Shown piece after piece: positions 18,850-26,603 of a stretch of DNA of 52,869 nt. Position 1 is the stretch's first letter. Each line of letters begins with the position of its first letter. A program made the position numbers and the translations under genes. The stretch is from Candidatus Acidiferrales bacterium (GTDB taxonomy: Bacteria > Acidobacteriota > Terriglobia > Acidiferrales > DATBWB01): positions 1 through 52,869 of the forward strand of contig DATBWB010000012.1 of the NCBI GenBank assembly GCA_036514995.1. Direction: 5' to 3'. The notes below the pieces were generated by a model, which ran no database searches, was not told the origin of the DNA, and worked only from the letters and a program-made list of their open reading frames with translations.

Positions 18850-19809
18850 ATGGCGAAAGCTGCTCCTGCGCCCCGGCCGGAGAACTTTCAATTCATCCTT
18901 TATGAGAAGAAAGAATGGGTGGCGCGGGTGACGATCAATCGCCCGGAAGTGTATAACGCCTATAACACGCCCTGCCTGGCCGAGATGCATGCCGCCTTCC
19001 GCGACGCCGCCTGGGACGATACGGTCGCCGTGGTTGTGCTCACCGGGGCTGGCCGCGATGCCTTCTGCACCGGTGGCGACGTCAAGGAGTACGCTGATCT
19101 CTACACCCGCAAGCCGCGCGATTACTGGAAGTATATGAGCCTCTTCCAGGAATGCCACGACGCGCTGCGGAACATAGGCAAACCGACGATCGCCCGGTTG
19201 AACGGCATGGTCGTAGGCGGCGGCAATGAGTTCAACCTTGCCTGCGATCTGGCCGTTGCCGCCGACCACGTGGTCATCCGCCAGGTCGGCACGCGAGTGG
19301 GCAGCGTGGCCGCCGGCGGCGCGACGCAGTGGCTTCCCATCGTGATCGGCGACCGCCGCGCCAGGGAAATGTTGTTCCTGTGCGAAGAGGTCCCGGCCAG
19401 CAAGGCGCTCGAGTGGGGATTGGTGAATCAGGTGGTGCCCTACGACCAGCTTGATGGCGCGGTGGATGCCCTGGCCCAAAAGCTCATCGACAAATTTCCC
19501 GAATGTACCCGCTACACGAAAACGCAGGTGAATTTCTGGAAAGATTTCGCGTGGCACGCCACCATCGGCCATGCCCGCGACTGGCTCGCCCTCCATTTTG
19601 CTTCGCTCGAGCCCCTTGAGGGGATGAAGGCTTTTGTCGAGAAGCGCAAGCCGAGGTACCGCGAACTGCGTCAGAAGGCTGCGAGCGGTGGGTCGAGCGA
19701 ATTTCTCTGGGGACCCTATACGCGGACCTGTCCCAAATGCGGCGCCAAGGGGTTGCCAGAAGACTTCAAGTTCTGCGGCGAGTGCGGCGCGCCGCTGGAC
19801 AAAACTTAG
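18850..19809 (+). CDS. oah: 6-oxocyclohex-1-ene-1-carbonyl-CoA hydrolase-like enoyl-CoA hydratase family protein with C-terminal zinc ribbon
   Basis: Oah (BamA) opens the aromatic-derived ring by adding two waters, giving 3-hydroxypimelyl-CoA. This 319-residue crotonase-fold protein carries Oah-like stretches: AFCTGGDVKEYADLY, then RLNGMVVGGGNEFNLACD and AAGGATQWLPI. It appears shorter than typical Oah, lacking a segment after the oxyanion domain. It adds a C-terminal ribbon with CPKCG and CGECG pairs. The start ATG has an excellent SD (GAGGAGG). It is the second gene of the cluster. A plain enoyl-CoA hydratase role remains possible. Confidence 0.7.
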   Translation: MAKAAPAPRPENFQFILYEKKEWVARVTINRPEVYNAYNTPCLAEMHAAFRDAAWDDTVAVVVLTGAGRDAFCTGGDVKEYADLYTRKPRDYWKYMSLFQECHDALRNIGKPTIARLNGMVVGGGNEFNLACDLAVAADHVVIRQVGTRVGSVAAGGATQWLPIVIGDRRAREMLFLCEEVPASKALEWGLVNQVVPYDQLDGAVDALAQKLIDKFPECTRYTKTQVNFWKDFAWHATIGHARDWLALHFASLEPLEGMKAFVEKRKPRYRELRQKAASGGSSEFLWGPYTRTCPKCGAKGLPEDFKFCGECGAPLDKT

Positions 19810-19912
19810 TGCCGCACCAACAGGATCGGATACCTACCCGACCCGAGTGATGGTCGGGATGGCGGATGGTCGCTTTCCTTTCTGGTCAGAGACATGAGCG
19901 GGAACGGCACTA
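19807..19912. repeat. Possible 106-bp element with TAGTGCCG ends
   Basis: TAGTGCCGCACC at the oah stop (19807-19818) and GGAACGGCACTA at 19901-19912 are inverted copies at 10 of 12 positions. A similar pair brackets 25777-25882. The right arm lies inside the first codons of the SDR gene. Confidence 0.35.
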
Positions 19913-20634
19913 AGCTCGGACGCGTTGTGCTCATCACCGGCGGCATGTCGGGCATTGGCCTGGCTACTGCCCGGCGCTTTGCCGAGGCGAACGATGTGGT
20001 TTCGGTGATTGATCGAAAAGCAACCGCAGAAGGCAAGGCCATTGTCGAGCGTAGCGGCGGCCGGGTTTTCGAGGCCGATGTCTCGGATTTTGCCCGCGCC
20101 GAACAGATCGTGATGGAAGTCACTGCCCGGCACGGCCGGCTGGATGTACTCATCAACAATGCTGGCATCGCCCGCGACCACGTGCTGTGGAAGATGACCG
20201 AAGCGGAATGGGACCAGGTCGTGGCCGTTCACCTGAAGGGGTCTTTCAATTATCTGCGGGCGGCTTCGGAAATTTTTCGCAAGCAGAATGCGGGTCGGGT
20301 GGTGAACATTTCCTCCATCAACGCGCTGCGAGGGCGCTGGGGGCTGGCGAACTATGCTGCCGCCAAGGCGGGCATCATCGGCCTGACGCGCTCGGCGGCG
20401 CGCGAGTTGGGCAAGTACAACGTGACGGTCAATGCGGTGGCGCCGGGGCTGATTGACACGCCGCTTGTCGCCGGCCTTGGCGAGGAAGAGCGCCAGCGGG
20501 CGAAGAGGGAATCGGCGCTGGGCCGGATTGGAACCCCCGGCGACGTCGCCGCGCTGATCTTTTTCCTTTGTTCCGAGGGCGCTGGTTTCATCACCGGCCA
20601 GGTGATCGCGGTGGACGGCGGGCAGACCGCGTGA
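19894..20634 (+). CDS. SDR-family dehydrogenase, possibly 3-hydroxyacyl-CoA dehydrogenase of ring-cleavage products
   Basis: 246 residues of the classical short-chain dehydrogenase family. TGGMSGIG is the cofactor loop and NNAG follows. The catalytic Ser, Tyr and Lys lie in NISSINALRG and YAAAKAG. The C-terminal GQVIAVDGGQ is typical of FabG-like enzymes. Its place between the ring hydrolase and the reductase suggests oxidation of 3-hydroxypimelyl-CoA or a related thioester, but that is inferred from position only. No strong SD is seen. Confidence 0.8.
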   Translation: MSGNGTKLGRVVLITGGMSGIGLATARRFAEANDVVSVIDRKATAEGKAIVERSGGRVFEADVSDFARAEQIVMEVTARHGRLDVLINNAGIARDHVLWKMTEAEWDQVVAVHLKGSFNYLRAASEIFRKQNAGRVVNISSINALRGRWGLANYAAAKAGIIGLTRSAARELGKYNVTVNAVAPGLIDTPLVAGLGEEERQRAKRESALGRIGTPGDVAALIFFLCSEGAGFITGQVIAVDGGQTA

Positions 20635-20651
20635 GCGATGGGAGGCGCGTG

Positions 20652-20673
20652 CGCCCCGACTTCAGTCGGGGCG
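20652..20673. repeat. GC-rich palindrome, family A
   Basis: CGCCCCGAC, loop TTCA, GTCGGGGCG, between the SDR gene and bcrC. It could act as an RNA processing or stability hairpin in the operon. Confidence 0.7.
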
Positions 20674-20681
20674 AGGGGGCT

Positions 20682-21845
20682 ATGCAACTCGAGGGAATTC
20701 TCGAACAGTGCCGGCGGTTGGTGGAAGATGTTTCCTTCCGCAGCGTGGCGGAGTGGAAGAAGGCTCACCCCGGCAGCAAGGTGATTGGCTGTTTTCCGGT
20801 CTATGTGCCGACGGAACTGATCGCCGCAGCGGGAATGTTGCCGGTGGCCATCTTTGGCGCGGGCGGCAAGATTGAGATTGACCACGCCGACTCGCGCATC
20901 CAATCCTTTATCTGTTCGATTGCCCGCAGCACGCTCGAACTTGGCCTTGCCGGCTATCTCAAGGATTTCGACGGCTTGATCTTCCCTTCGATCTGCGACG
21001 TGGCGCGGAATCTTTCCGGCATCGCGCAGCGCAATTTTCCCGGTCTGTGGGTGGAATATCTCCACCTGCCGCAAAACGTCAACTCGCCGGCGGCGGTGAG
21101 CTACTACCGCGGCGAGCTCGAGCGGGTCCGAGCAAAACTCGAGCGAATGAGCGGCAAGGCGATACCTTCCCACTCGTTGCGCGCGGCCATCCACGAGTTC
21201 AACGAAAATCGCAGCCTGATGCGCCGGCTCTACGCCATGCGGGCGGCGGCCCCGGGGAAACTCAAGAGCAGCGAACTCTATCTTCTGGTGCGGGCCGGGG
21301 CGCTGCTCCCGAAATCGGAACACAATGCCCTGCTTAAACTGGTCCTGCCGCTCATCGAAGGGCGCCAGGAAAAACTCCGCGACAATATCCGCGTTATCGT
21401 CGAGGGCGCATTCTGCGAGCAGCCACCTCTCGAAATGCTCGAGGTGCTGGAAGAGGCTGGCTGCTATATGGTGGACGACGATTTCCTTCGCGGCCTGCGC
21501 TTTTTTTCCGGTGATATTTCCGAAGAGGGCGACCCGGTCGACGCGCTCGCTCGCGGCTACCTGGAGCAGAGCGTGGTTTCTTCGGTGATGCATCCGGGAA
21601 GCAGGGACCGCGGCCAAGCGCTGGTCGAACGGGTGCGCCGGCTCAAGGCGGACGGCGTGGTGTTCGCCTCGCCCAAGTTCTGCGAGCCGGCGCTCTATGA
21701 CTACGTTTTGATGAAGGGCGCGCTCGAGCGAGAGCAGATTCCGTATCTCCAGTTCGAGTACGAGGAAAAGACGAGCGCGTTCGAGAACATCCGCTCCCAG
21801 ATGGAGACCTTTATCGAGTCGATCTTGTTCTTTTCCGCCACCTAG
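20682..21845 (+). CDS. bcrC: Benzoyl-CoA reductase subunit C (BcrC/BzdN-like)
   Basis: One of the two active-site subunits of class I benzoyl-CoA reductase, belonging to the 2-hydroxyglutaryl-CoA dehydratase D-component superfamily. It is 387 residues, the size of BcrC/BzdN. The segments GCFPVYVPTELIAAAGMLPV, then FICSIARSTLELGL and FPSICDVARNLSG, carry cysteines expected to bind an iron-sulfur cluster. The ATG at 20682 follows GAGGGGG; an upstream extension would run through the palindrome. It is followed by subunits B, A and D. Confidence 0.88.
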   Translation: MQLEGILEQCRRLVEDVSFRSVAEWKKAHPGSKVIGCFPVYVPTELIAAAGMLPVAIFGAGGKIEIDHADSRIQSFICSIARSTLELGLAGYLKDFDGLIFPSICDVARNLSGIAQRNFPGLWVEYLHLPQNVNSPAAVSYYRGELERVRAKLERMSGKAIPSHSLRAAIHEFNENRSLMRRLYAMRAAAPGKLKSSELYLLVRAGALLPKSEHNALLKLVLPLIEGRQEKLRDNIRVIVEGAFCEQPPLEMLEVLEEAGCYMVDDDFLRGLRFFSGDISEEGDPVDALARGYLEQSVVSSVMHPGSRDRGQALVERVRRLKADGVVFASPKFCEPALYDYVLMKGALEREQIPYLQFEYEEKTSAFENIRSQMETFIESILFFSAT

Positions 21846-21957
21846 CGCCGCAGGGAGAGGAATGAGCGGTTGCATCCCGGTGACTTGGGCGATCGGAGGG
21901 GTGATGGGATGATGGCAGCAGGGGAAATCGGTTAGAACGGATCGAGTGGAGGGAGGG

Positions 21958-23241
21958 ATGGAAAACAAGTACCACCATCAGGGCGTTGGCCGGGAAATGC
22001 AGAAGGCTTTGCTCGGCCAGTGGTACGCCCGGCTTTCGCGGGCCAAACAGGAAAACATTCCGGTCGCCTACCTGTTCATCAGCGGAAACATAGGCGAGCT
22101 GCTCCGCTCCTTTGGCTTCGAGCTGGTTTTTCCGGAGGTCAATGCCCTCCAGTGCGGGATCAAGAAGGTTGCCGGCGAAATGATCTTGAAAGCCGAAGAC
22201 ACCGGCTACAGCTCGGACGTCTGCGGTTACGTCAAGAACGACATCGGTCTCGCGCTCTCGGGTAATGCCGGGCCGTTCGGGACCCTGGCCCCGCCGGACT
22301 TGCTGGTCTGTACCTACTCCGGCTGCAATACCTACATCAAGTGGTTTGAAGCGCTGGCCAGCCTCTTCAAGGCGCCGATCTTCATGCTCGATGTGCCCTA
22401 CACCCGCGAAGGCCGGTTCCGCGAGGAAGACAAGCAGTACGTCATCGCCCAGCTCAAGGAGCTGATCACGGTATGCGAAAAGCTGACCGGGCGGGCGTTT
22501 GACGAGAAGAAGCTCAAAGAGCAGCTCAGGAACGCCGCCGAAGCCGAGGAAATCTGGGCTAAGATCTTGCAGTCGGCACGGCACCGCCCCTCGCCCATCG
22601 ATGCCTTTTTTGAGGCTGTCTTCTTTATGGCGCCCATCTACGTTTTGCGCGGCACCCCCGAGTGCGTGCGCTATTACCGGGCGGCGTGGGAAGAGATCGA
22701 GGAACGTCTCGGCCATCGCCTCGGCCCGGTGAGCGAAGAACGCTTCCGGGTTGTGCTGGAAGGCCCGCCGCCCTGGCCCTACTTCCGCGCCTTCTGGGAG
22801 CTTTTCAAAAAGTGGAATGTTTGCGTGGTGGCTTCCACCTACTCGAAGGTGGGAGGCATTTGGGATTTTGGTTTTCGGCACGATCCCTCGCGGCCGCTCG
22901 AATCCATTGCCGAGTACGCCTTGAATTGCTACACCAACCTGAACTGGCCGATGCGGCAGGAGATGATCCGGAAGTACATTGAGGAATACGCTGCCGACGC
23001 CCTCGTCATCCATTCGGTCAAGAGTTGCCGGTCGTTTTCGGTGGGCCAGGCCGACGTGCGCGAGTACTTCACCAAGGAGCAGGGCTTGCCCACGCTCTTC
23101 TTGGAATCGGATCTGGTCGACTCCCGCTATTTTTCCGAGGCGCAAATGCGCAACCGCATTGACGCCTTCTTTGAGGCGCTCGAATCCCGCTTCCAGCGGG
23201 AGTCCCGCCGGGGCGGGGTGCCGGATCCGGCCCGGGCTTGA
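21958..23241 (+). CDS. bcrB: Benzoyl-CoA reductase subunit B (BcrB/BzdO-like)
   Basis: The second active-site subunit of class I benzoyl-CoA reductase, which binds benzoyl-CoA and reduces the ring to a dienoyl-CoA. It is 427 residues. The cysteine-bearing segments NALQCGIKKVAGEM, then SSDVCGYVKNDIG and CTYSGCNTYIKWFE, resemble BcrB/BzdO, as does HSVKSCRSFSVGQ near the C terminus. The ATG at 21958 sits directly after GGAGGG; GTG at 21946 is an alternative. It lies in an operon with bcrC, 112 bases upstream. Confidence 0.88.
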   Translation: MENKYHHQGVGREMQKALLGQWYARLSRAKQENIPVAYLFISGNIGELLRSFGFELVFPEVNALQCGIKKVAGEMILKAEDTGYSSDVCGYVKNDIGLALSGNAGPFGTLAPPDLLVCTYSGCNTYIKWFEALASLFKAPIFMLDVPYTREGRFREEDKQYVIAQLKELITVCEKLTGRAFDEKKLKEQLRNAAEAEEIWAKILQSARHRPSPIDAFFEAVFFMAPIYVLRGTPECVRYYRAAWEEIEERLGHRLGPVSEERFRVVLEGPPPWPYFRAFWELFKKWNVCVVASTYSKVGGIWDFGFRHDPSRPLESIAEYALNCYTNLNWPMRQEMIRKYIEEYAADALVIHSVKSCRSFSVGQADVREYFTKEQGLPTLFLESDLVDSRYFSEAQMRNRIDAFFEALESRFQRESRRGGVPDPARA

Positions 23242-23307
23242 GGGGAGCAGAGAAGTTCAACCCGGTGGCCGGCCACCGGAGAATGCGATTGTTTCTGGAG
23301 ATCGGGC

Positions 23308-24129
23308 ATGCTGGTTGCCGGAGTGGACATGGGCTCAACGATGACGAAGGCGGTCATCGTGGATGAGAACCGAAATCTCATTGCCCAGGCCATGGTGTCC
23401 ACCGGCGCCAACGTGGTGCGCGCCGCCGAGCGCAGTTTCCAGCAGGCGCTCAAGAATGCCAAGCTTGAAGAGTGGGACGTCGTGTTTGTGGCCGGCACCG
23501 GCTACGGCCGCTATCGCATCTCCTTTGGCGATACGCAGATGACGGAGATTGGCTGCCACGCCCGCGGCGCCAATTTCCTTTTCCCCGGCACACGGACGAT
23601 CCTGGACATCGGCGGCCAGGACACGAAAGCCATCCGGGTAGGCGAGGGCGGCGAGGTGCTCGACTTCTGCATGAACGACAAGTGCGCTGCCGGCACCGGA
23701 CGCTTTCTCGAGGCGGCCGGGCAGGTCATGGGCCTGTCGCTCGACCAGTTGGGGCCGCTCTCGCTCGAATCGCTCGAGCCGCTCAAGATCACCAACGTCT
23801 GCACCGTCTTTGTCGAATCGGAAATTGTTTCTCACCTGGCTCGCGGCCGCCGGGTGGACGACATCCTGCGCGGCGTCCACAACTCGATTGCCGGCCGAGC
23901 CATCTCGCTGCTGCGCCGCGTCGGCATCAACGAGGAGCTTACCTTCACCGGCGGCGTCGCCCACAACGTGGGCATGGTGAAGGCCATCGAAGAACGATTG
24001 CGGACGCAGCTCAATGTTTGCGCTCAGTCCCAATTCATCGGGGCCATCGGCGCGGCGCTGTTTGCGCTGGAGCGGGCCGAGGCGGGAGCGCGAAGGGGGA
24101 ACCCAGGTGGCACTGGTAGCGGGCATTGA
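23308..24129 (+). CDS. bcrA: Benzoyl-CoA reductase ATPase subunit A (BcrA/BzdP-like)
   Basis: An electron-activating ATPase of the BadF/BadG/BcrA/BcrD/HgdC family, which couples ATP hydrolysis to electron transfer into the ring-reducing subunits. It is 273 residues. The ATP motifs are GVDMGSTMTKAV at the start, DIGGQDTKAI at about 100 and FTGGVAHN near 215. C126 (MNDKCAAGTG) and C165 (NVCTVF) are placed to bind the 4Fe-4S cluster bridging two ATPase subunits. The DIGGQD form matches subunit A rather than D. Its stop overlaps the next gene by 23 bases. Confidence 0.87.
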   Translation: MLVAGVDMGSTMTKAVIVDENRNLIAQAMVSTGANVVRAAERSFQQALKNAKLEEWDVVFVAGTGYGRYRISFGDTQMTEIGCHARGANFLFPGTRTILDIGGQDTKAIRVGEGGEVLDFCMNDKCAAGTGRFLEAAGQVMGLSLDQLGPLSLESLEPLKITNVCTVFVESEIVSHLARGRRVDDILRGVHNSIAGRAISLLRRVGINEELTFTGGVAHNVGMVKAIEERLRTQLNVCAQSQFIGAIGAALFALERAEAGARRGNPGGTGSGH

Positions 24130-24910
24130 CGTCGGCACACGCATGACCAAGGGCGTGCTGGTGGACTACCCCGGGCGGCTTCTGAGCCGCGTCGCCGTTC
24201 CGACGGGGGCGCGCCTGGAAGAAGCGGCGCGAGCTGCCCTCGAACAGTTGACCGCTGCGGCCGGGGTCATGACCTCGCGGGTGGAATACGTCGCCTCGAC
24301 CGGCTACGGTCGCTACCAGGTTCCCTTCCGGCACGTGCAGATTACCGACGTCACCTGCCATGCCGTGGGAGCCCGCTATCTTTTTCCCGAGACCCGGAGC
24401 GTGCTGGATATCGGCGCCATGAACTCGCGGGCGATGCGCATTGCCGAGACCGGCCGCGTGGTCAGCTTTCGCATGAATGATCGCTGCGCTTCCGGCGCCG
24501 GGCGGTTTCTCGAGCGGGTGGCCAAGGCGCTGGAGGTGGAATTGACGGAGATCGGCGAACTTTCTGACCGCTCCGATGACCCGCAGCCGATCTCGAGTGT
24601 CTGCGCGGTGCTGGCGGAATCGGAAGTCATCAACCATGTCACCGCCGGCGCCAAGGTTGAGGACATCCTGCGCGGCGCGCACAATTCGATTGCCGAGCGC
24701 ATCGTGGCGCTGCTCCGCCAGGTGGGCGTCGAGCCGGAAATCACCCTCACCGGCGGCGTCACCAAGAACAGCGGCATGGTGCGCGCTCTCGAGGAACGCT
24801 TGCAGGCGCGAGTCAACGTAAGCAAGGATGCGGAATTTGCCGGAGCGATTGGCGCCGCCCTTCTCGGCGGCTCGCGCCACGAACGCCTGGCCCGCCACGC
24901 CGCGAGCTAA
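24107..24910 (+). CDS. bcrD: Benzoyl-CoA reductase ATPase subunit D (BcrD/BzdQ-like)
   Basis: The partner ATPase of subunit A, 267 residues. GIDVGTRMTKGV opens the fold. The second ATP motif is DIGAMNSRAM in place of DIGGQD, and the cluster cysteines are C127 (MNDRCASGAG) and C166 (SSVCAVLAE). The DIGA and SSVCAVLAESEVIN forms are those of BcrD/BzdQ/BadG. The GTG start at 24107 has GGGGGA upstream and overlaps bcrA by 23 bases, implying coupled translation and 1:1 assembly. Both ATPases are short, closer to the Azoarcus type (bzdP/bzdQ) than to the longer Thauera BcrA. Confidence 0.87.
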   Translation: MALVAGIDVGTRMTKGVLVDYPGRLLSRVAVPTGARLEEAARAALEQLTAAAGVMTSRVEYVASTGYGRYQVPFRHVQITDVTCHAVGARYLFPETRSVLDIGAMNSRAMRIAETGRVVSFRMNDRCASGAGRFLERVAKALEVELTEIGELSDRSDDPQPISSVCAVLAESEVINHVTAGAKVEDILRGAHNSIAERIVALLRQVGVEPEITLTGGVTKNSGMVRALEERLQARVNVSKDAEFAGAIGAALLGGSRHERLARHAAS

Positions 24911-24973
24911 ATCCATCGCTATCGTCGGGCGCTGCTGCGCCGCGTTTCGAGATCGCTCGAAAAGGCCCCAAGA

Positions 24974-25026
24974 GCCGGGTAGCTGCGCTCCCGAAGCTTC
25001 CTGAAGCGCCCGGCCACGACTCTTTT
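24974..25026 (+). terminator. Possible terminator after the reductase operon
   Basis: A long imperfect stem (CCGGGTAGCTGCGCT at 24974 pairing toward AGCGCCCGG ending about 25012, with a GAAGCTTC core) is followed eleven bases on by TTTTT. The spacing is loose for an intrinsic terminator; the core also resembles palindrome family B. Confidence 0.35.
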
Positions 25027-25080
25027 TAGCCCTTACCCGGACTCGGGAAGACCTGCCATAGGCAGCAACGAAGGTGGTTT

Positions 25081-25779
25081 ATGGAACTCCTCGCCCTTGG
25101 CGCGCTCTGGTACCTCGTGTTCTTGCTCTCGACGACATTTCACGAGGCGGCTCATGCCTACGTGGCCAAGCTCGGGGGTGACCCGACGGCTTTTCACGGC
25201 GGGCAGGTAACGCTCAATCCCATCCCCCACATGAGACGGGAGCCGATCGGAACCATCTTCGCGCCCATCATCTCCTATCTGGTCGGAGGCTGGATGATTG
25301 GTTGGGCGAGCGCGCCCTACGACCCGGACTGGCAGCGGCGTTATCCTCACCGGGCCGGCTGGATGGCGCTGGCTGGACCGGCGGCGAATCTTTCGCTCAC
25401 GTTGCTTGCCGGGCTGATGATCCGGATGGGAATGGCGGGCGGTTTTTTCGCAGCTCCCGAGAAAGCTTCCTTCACCCGCATCGTTGAGGCCACGGGGTCA
25501 GGAGCAGCCGCCCTGGCGGCGACTTCTCTGAGCATCCTGCTGATGCTGAATCTTCTCCTGTTCGCCTTCAACCTCTTGCCGATTCCTCCTCTCGACGGCC
25601 ACACAGGCATCACCTTGCTCATGAGCAAAGAGACGGCGGTGAAGTTCACGACGTTCAGCCGGAGTCCGATGTTCACATACATCGGATTGCTGGTTGCCTG
25701 GCAACTCTTCGGCCGCATCTTCGATCCGATCTTCAAGCTGGCGCTCAGGCTTCTCTATCCCGGGAGCGAATACCGCTAA
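25081..25779 (+). CDS. Site-2-protease-like membrane metalloprotease (M50 family)
   Basis: 232 residues with several membrane segments. HEAAH (FHEAAHAY, residue about 20) is the zinc motif and NLLPIPPLDG near 172 holds the third ligand, both in membrane helices as in site-2 proteases. It has no PDZ domain. Such enzymes cleave membrane-bound regulators or signal-peptide remnants; the substrate here is unknown. It lies downstream of the reductase operon after a possible terminator. Confidence 0.85.
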   Translation: MELLALGALWYLVFLLSTTFHEAAHAYVAKLGGDPTAFHGGQVTLNPIPHMRREPIGTIFAPIISYLVGGWMIGWASAPYDPDWQRRYPHRAGWMALAGPAANLSLTLLAGLMIRMGMAGGFFAAPEKASFTRIVEATGSGAAALAATSLSILLMLNLLLFAFNLLPIPPLDGHTGITLLMSKETAVKFTTFSRSPMFTYIGLLVAWQLFGRIFDPIFKLALRLLYPGSEYR

Positions 25780-25882
25780 TGCCGTTCCAACTATTTGGGG
25801 CCACTTTCCGCAAGTCACACGGCATGCTTTATTGATCATATAGGATCGAGATGTATAGGCTCATCAAGTTGGAACGGCACTA
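25777..25882. repeat. About 106-bp unit with terminal inverted repeats
   Basis: TGCCGTTCCAACT (25780-25792) and AGTTGGAACGGCA (25867-25879) are perfect 13-bp inverted arms. TAA before and CTA after extend the match loosely. The interior is AT-richer than the surroundings. It begins at the stop codon of the protease gene, as does the similar unit at the oah stop. Confidence 0.55.
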
Positions 25883-26006
25883 GCGCAGGGCGTGGCAACC
25901 CGGTCGTGGGGCTCCGGGGGCGCCCCAACCGCCTTCGTTCGGCGGTGCCGTGCGGTCGCACTGGTAAATGAGCTTCTGGTTCGTGTAGAAGTGGCGCGTG
26001 GCGAAG

Positions 26007-26444
26007 CTATTCGATGGGTTCGCTGGTTGCTGTCGCGGCCGCACCATCGTTCCAACGGAGCAAATTGGATTCATCTACGAAGTAATATCTGGTCCCGCCG
26101 CTCCGTGGAGAAGCCGGTTCAGCGGTCGCATGCCACGTGTCGCGTCCGGCGGTGCTTATGTTGAAGATATATCCCCTTCTCGTAAAAGGGGAGACGGCCA
26201 TGTTGGGGTTGGATAGGAAGGCCCCCATCGTGTTGCGATCGAAGGAGGCGGGGTAGCGGTTGTGGTCGGCTCGATAGGCTTCCATGGCGTCCCGCAACAC
26301 GCGCAGATCGTTCACCGCCGAAGCCTGATTCGCTTGAATCCGTTGCTTCACCGCGTAAGGGACTGCGAAGGTGGCAAGGATCATGATAATGGCCACGACG
26401 ATCAACAACTCAAGAAGCGTAAACCCCTTTTGCCTGTTTCGCAT
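26007..26444 (-). CDS. Type IV pilin / pseudopilin (GspG-like)
   Basis: 145 residues. A short basic leader precedes the prepilin cleavage site G-FTLLELLIVVAIIMILATFAVP, then the hydrophobic helix and a soluble domain resembling a major pseudopilin or minor pilin. The ATG at 26444 has a perfect SD (AAGGAGG). A prepilin peptidase would be needed; none is in the window. It is the last gene of the leftward group and has its own candidate promoter. Confidence 0.85.
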   Translation of the reverse strand: MRNRQKGFTLLELLIVVAIIMILATFAVPYAVKQRIQANQASAVNDLRVLRDAMEAYRADHNRYPASFDRNTMGAFLSNPNMAVSPFTRRGYIFNISTAGRDTWHATAEPASPRSGGTRYYFVDESNLLRWNDGAAATATSEPIE

Positions 26445-26555
26445 GGGGACCTCCTTCTGCTGGAAACAAGTCCGCCCCACCTGCGGTGCCAAACGGAGCG
26501 AATGCGAGACCTGGAGTTTGATTGGGCCGCTCGAAAGACTTACGTCGCCGCCGAT

Positions 26556-26584
26556 AGTCTAAGCCTTTTGCCCTCATCGGACAA
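26556..26584 (-). promoter_or_regulatory. Candidate promoter for the pilin gene
   Basis: On the minus strand, TTGTCC (26579-26584), a 17-base spacer and TAGACT (26556-26561), about 105 bases before the ATG. A TTGGCAC nearer the gene resembles a sigma-54 -24 box, but its -12 half lacks the GC. Confidence 0.35.
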
Positions 26585-26603
26585 GATGGGACAGGCCCAC
26601 GCC

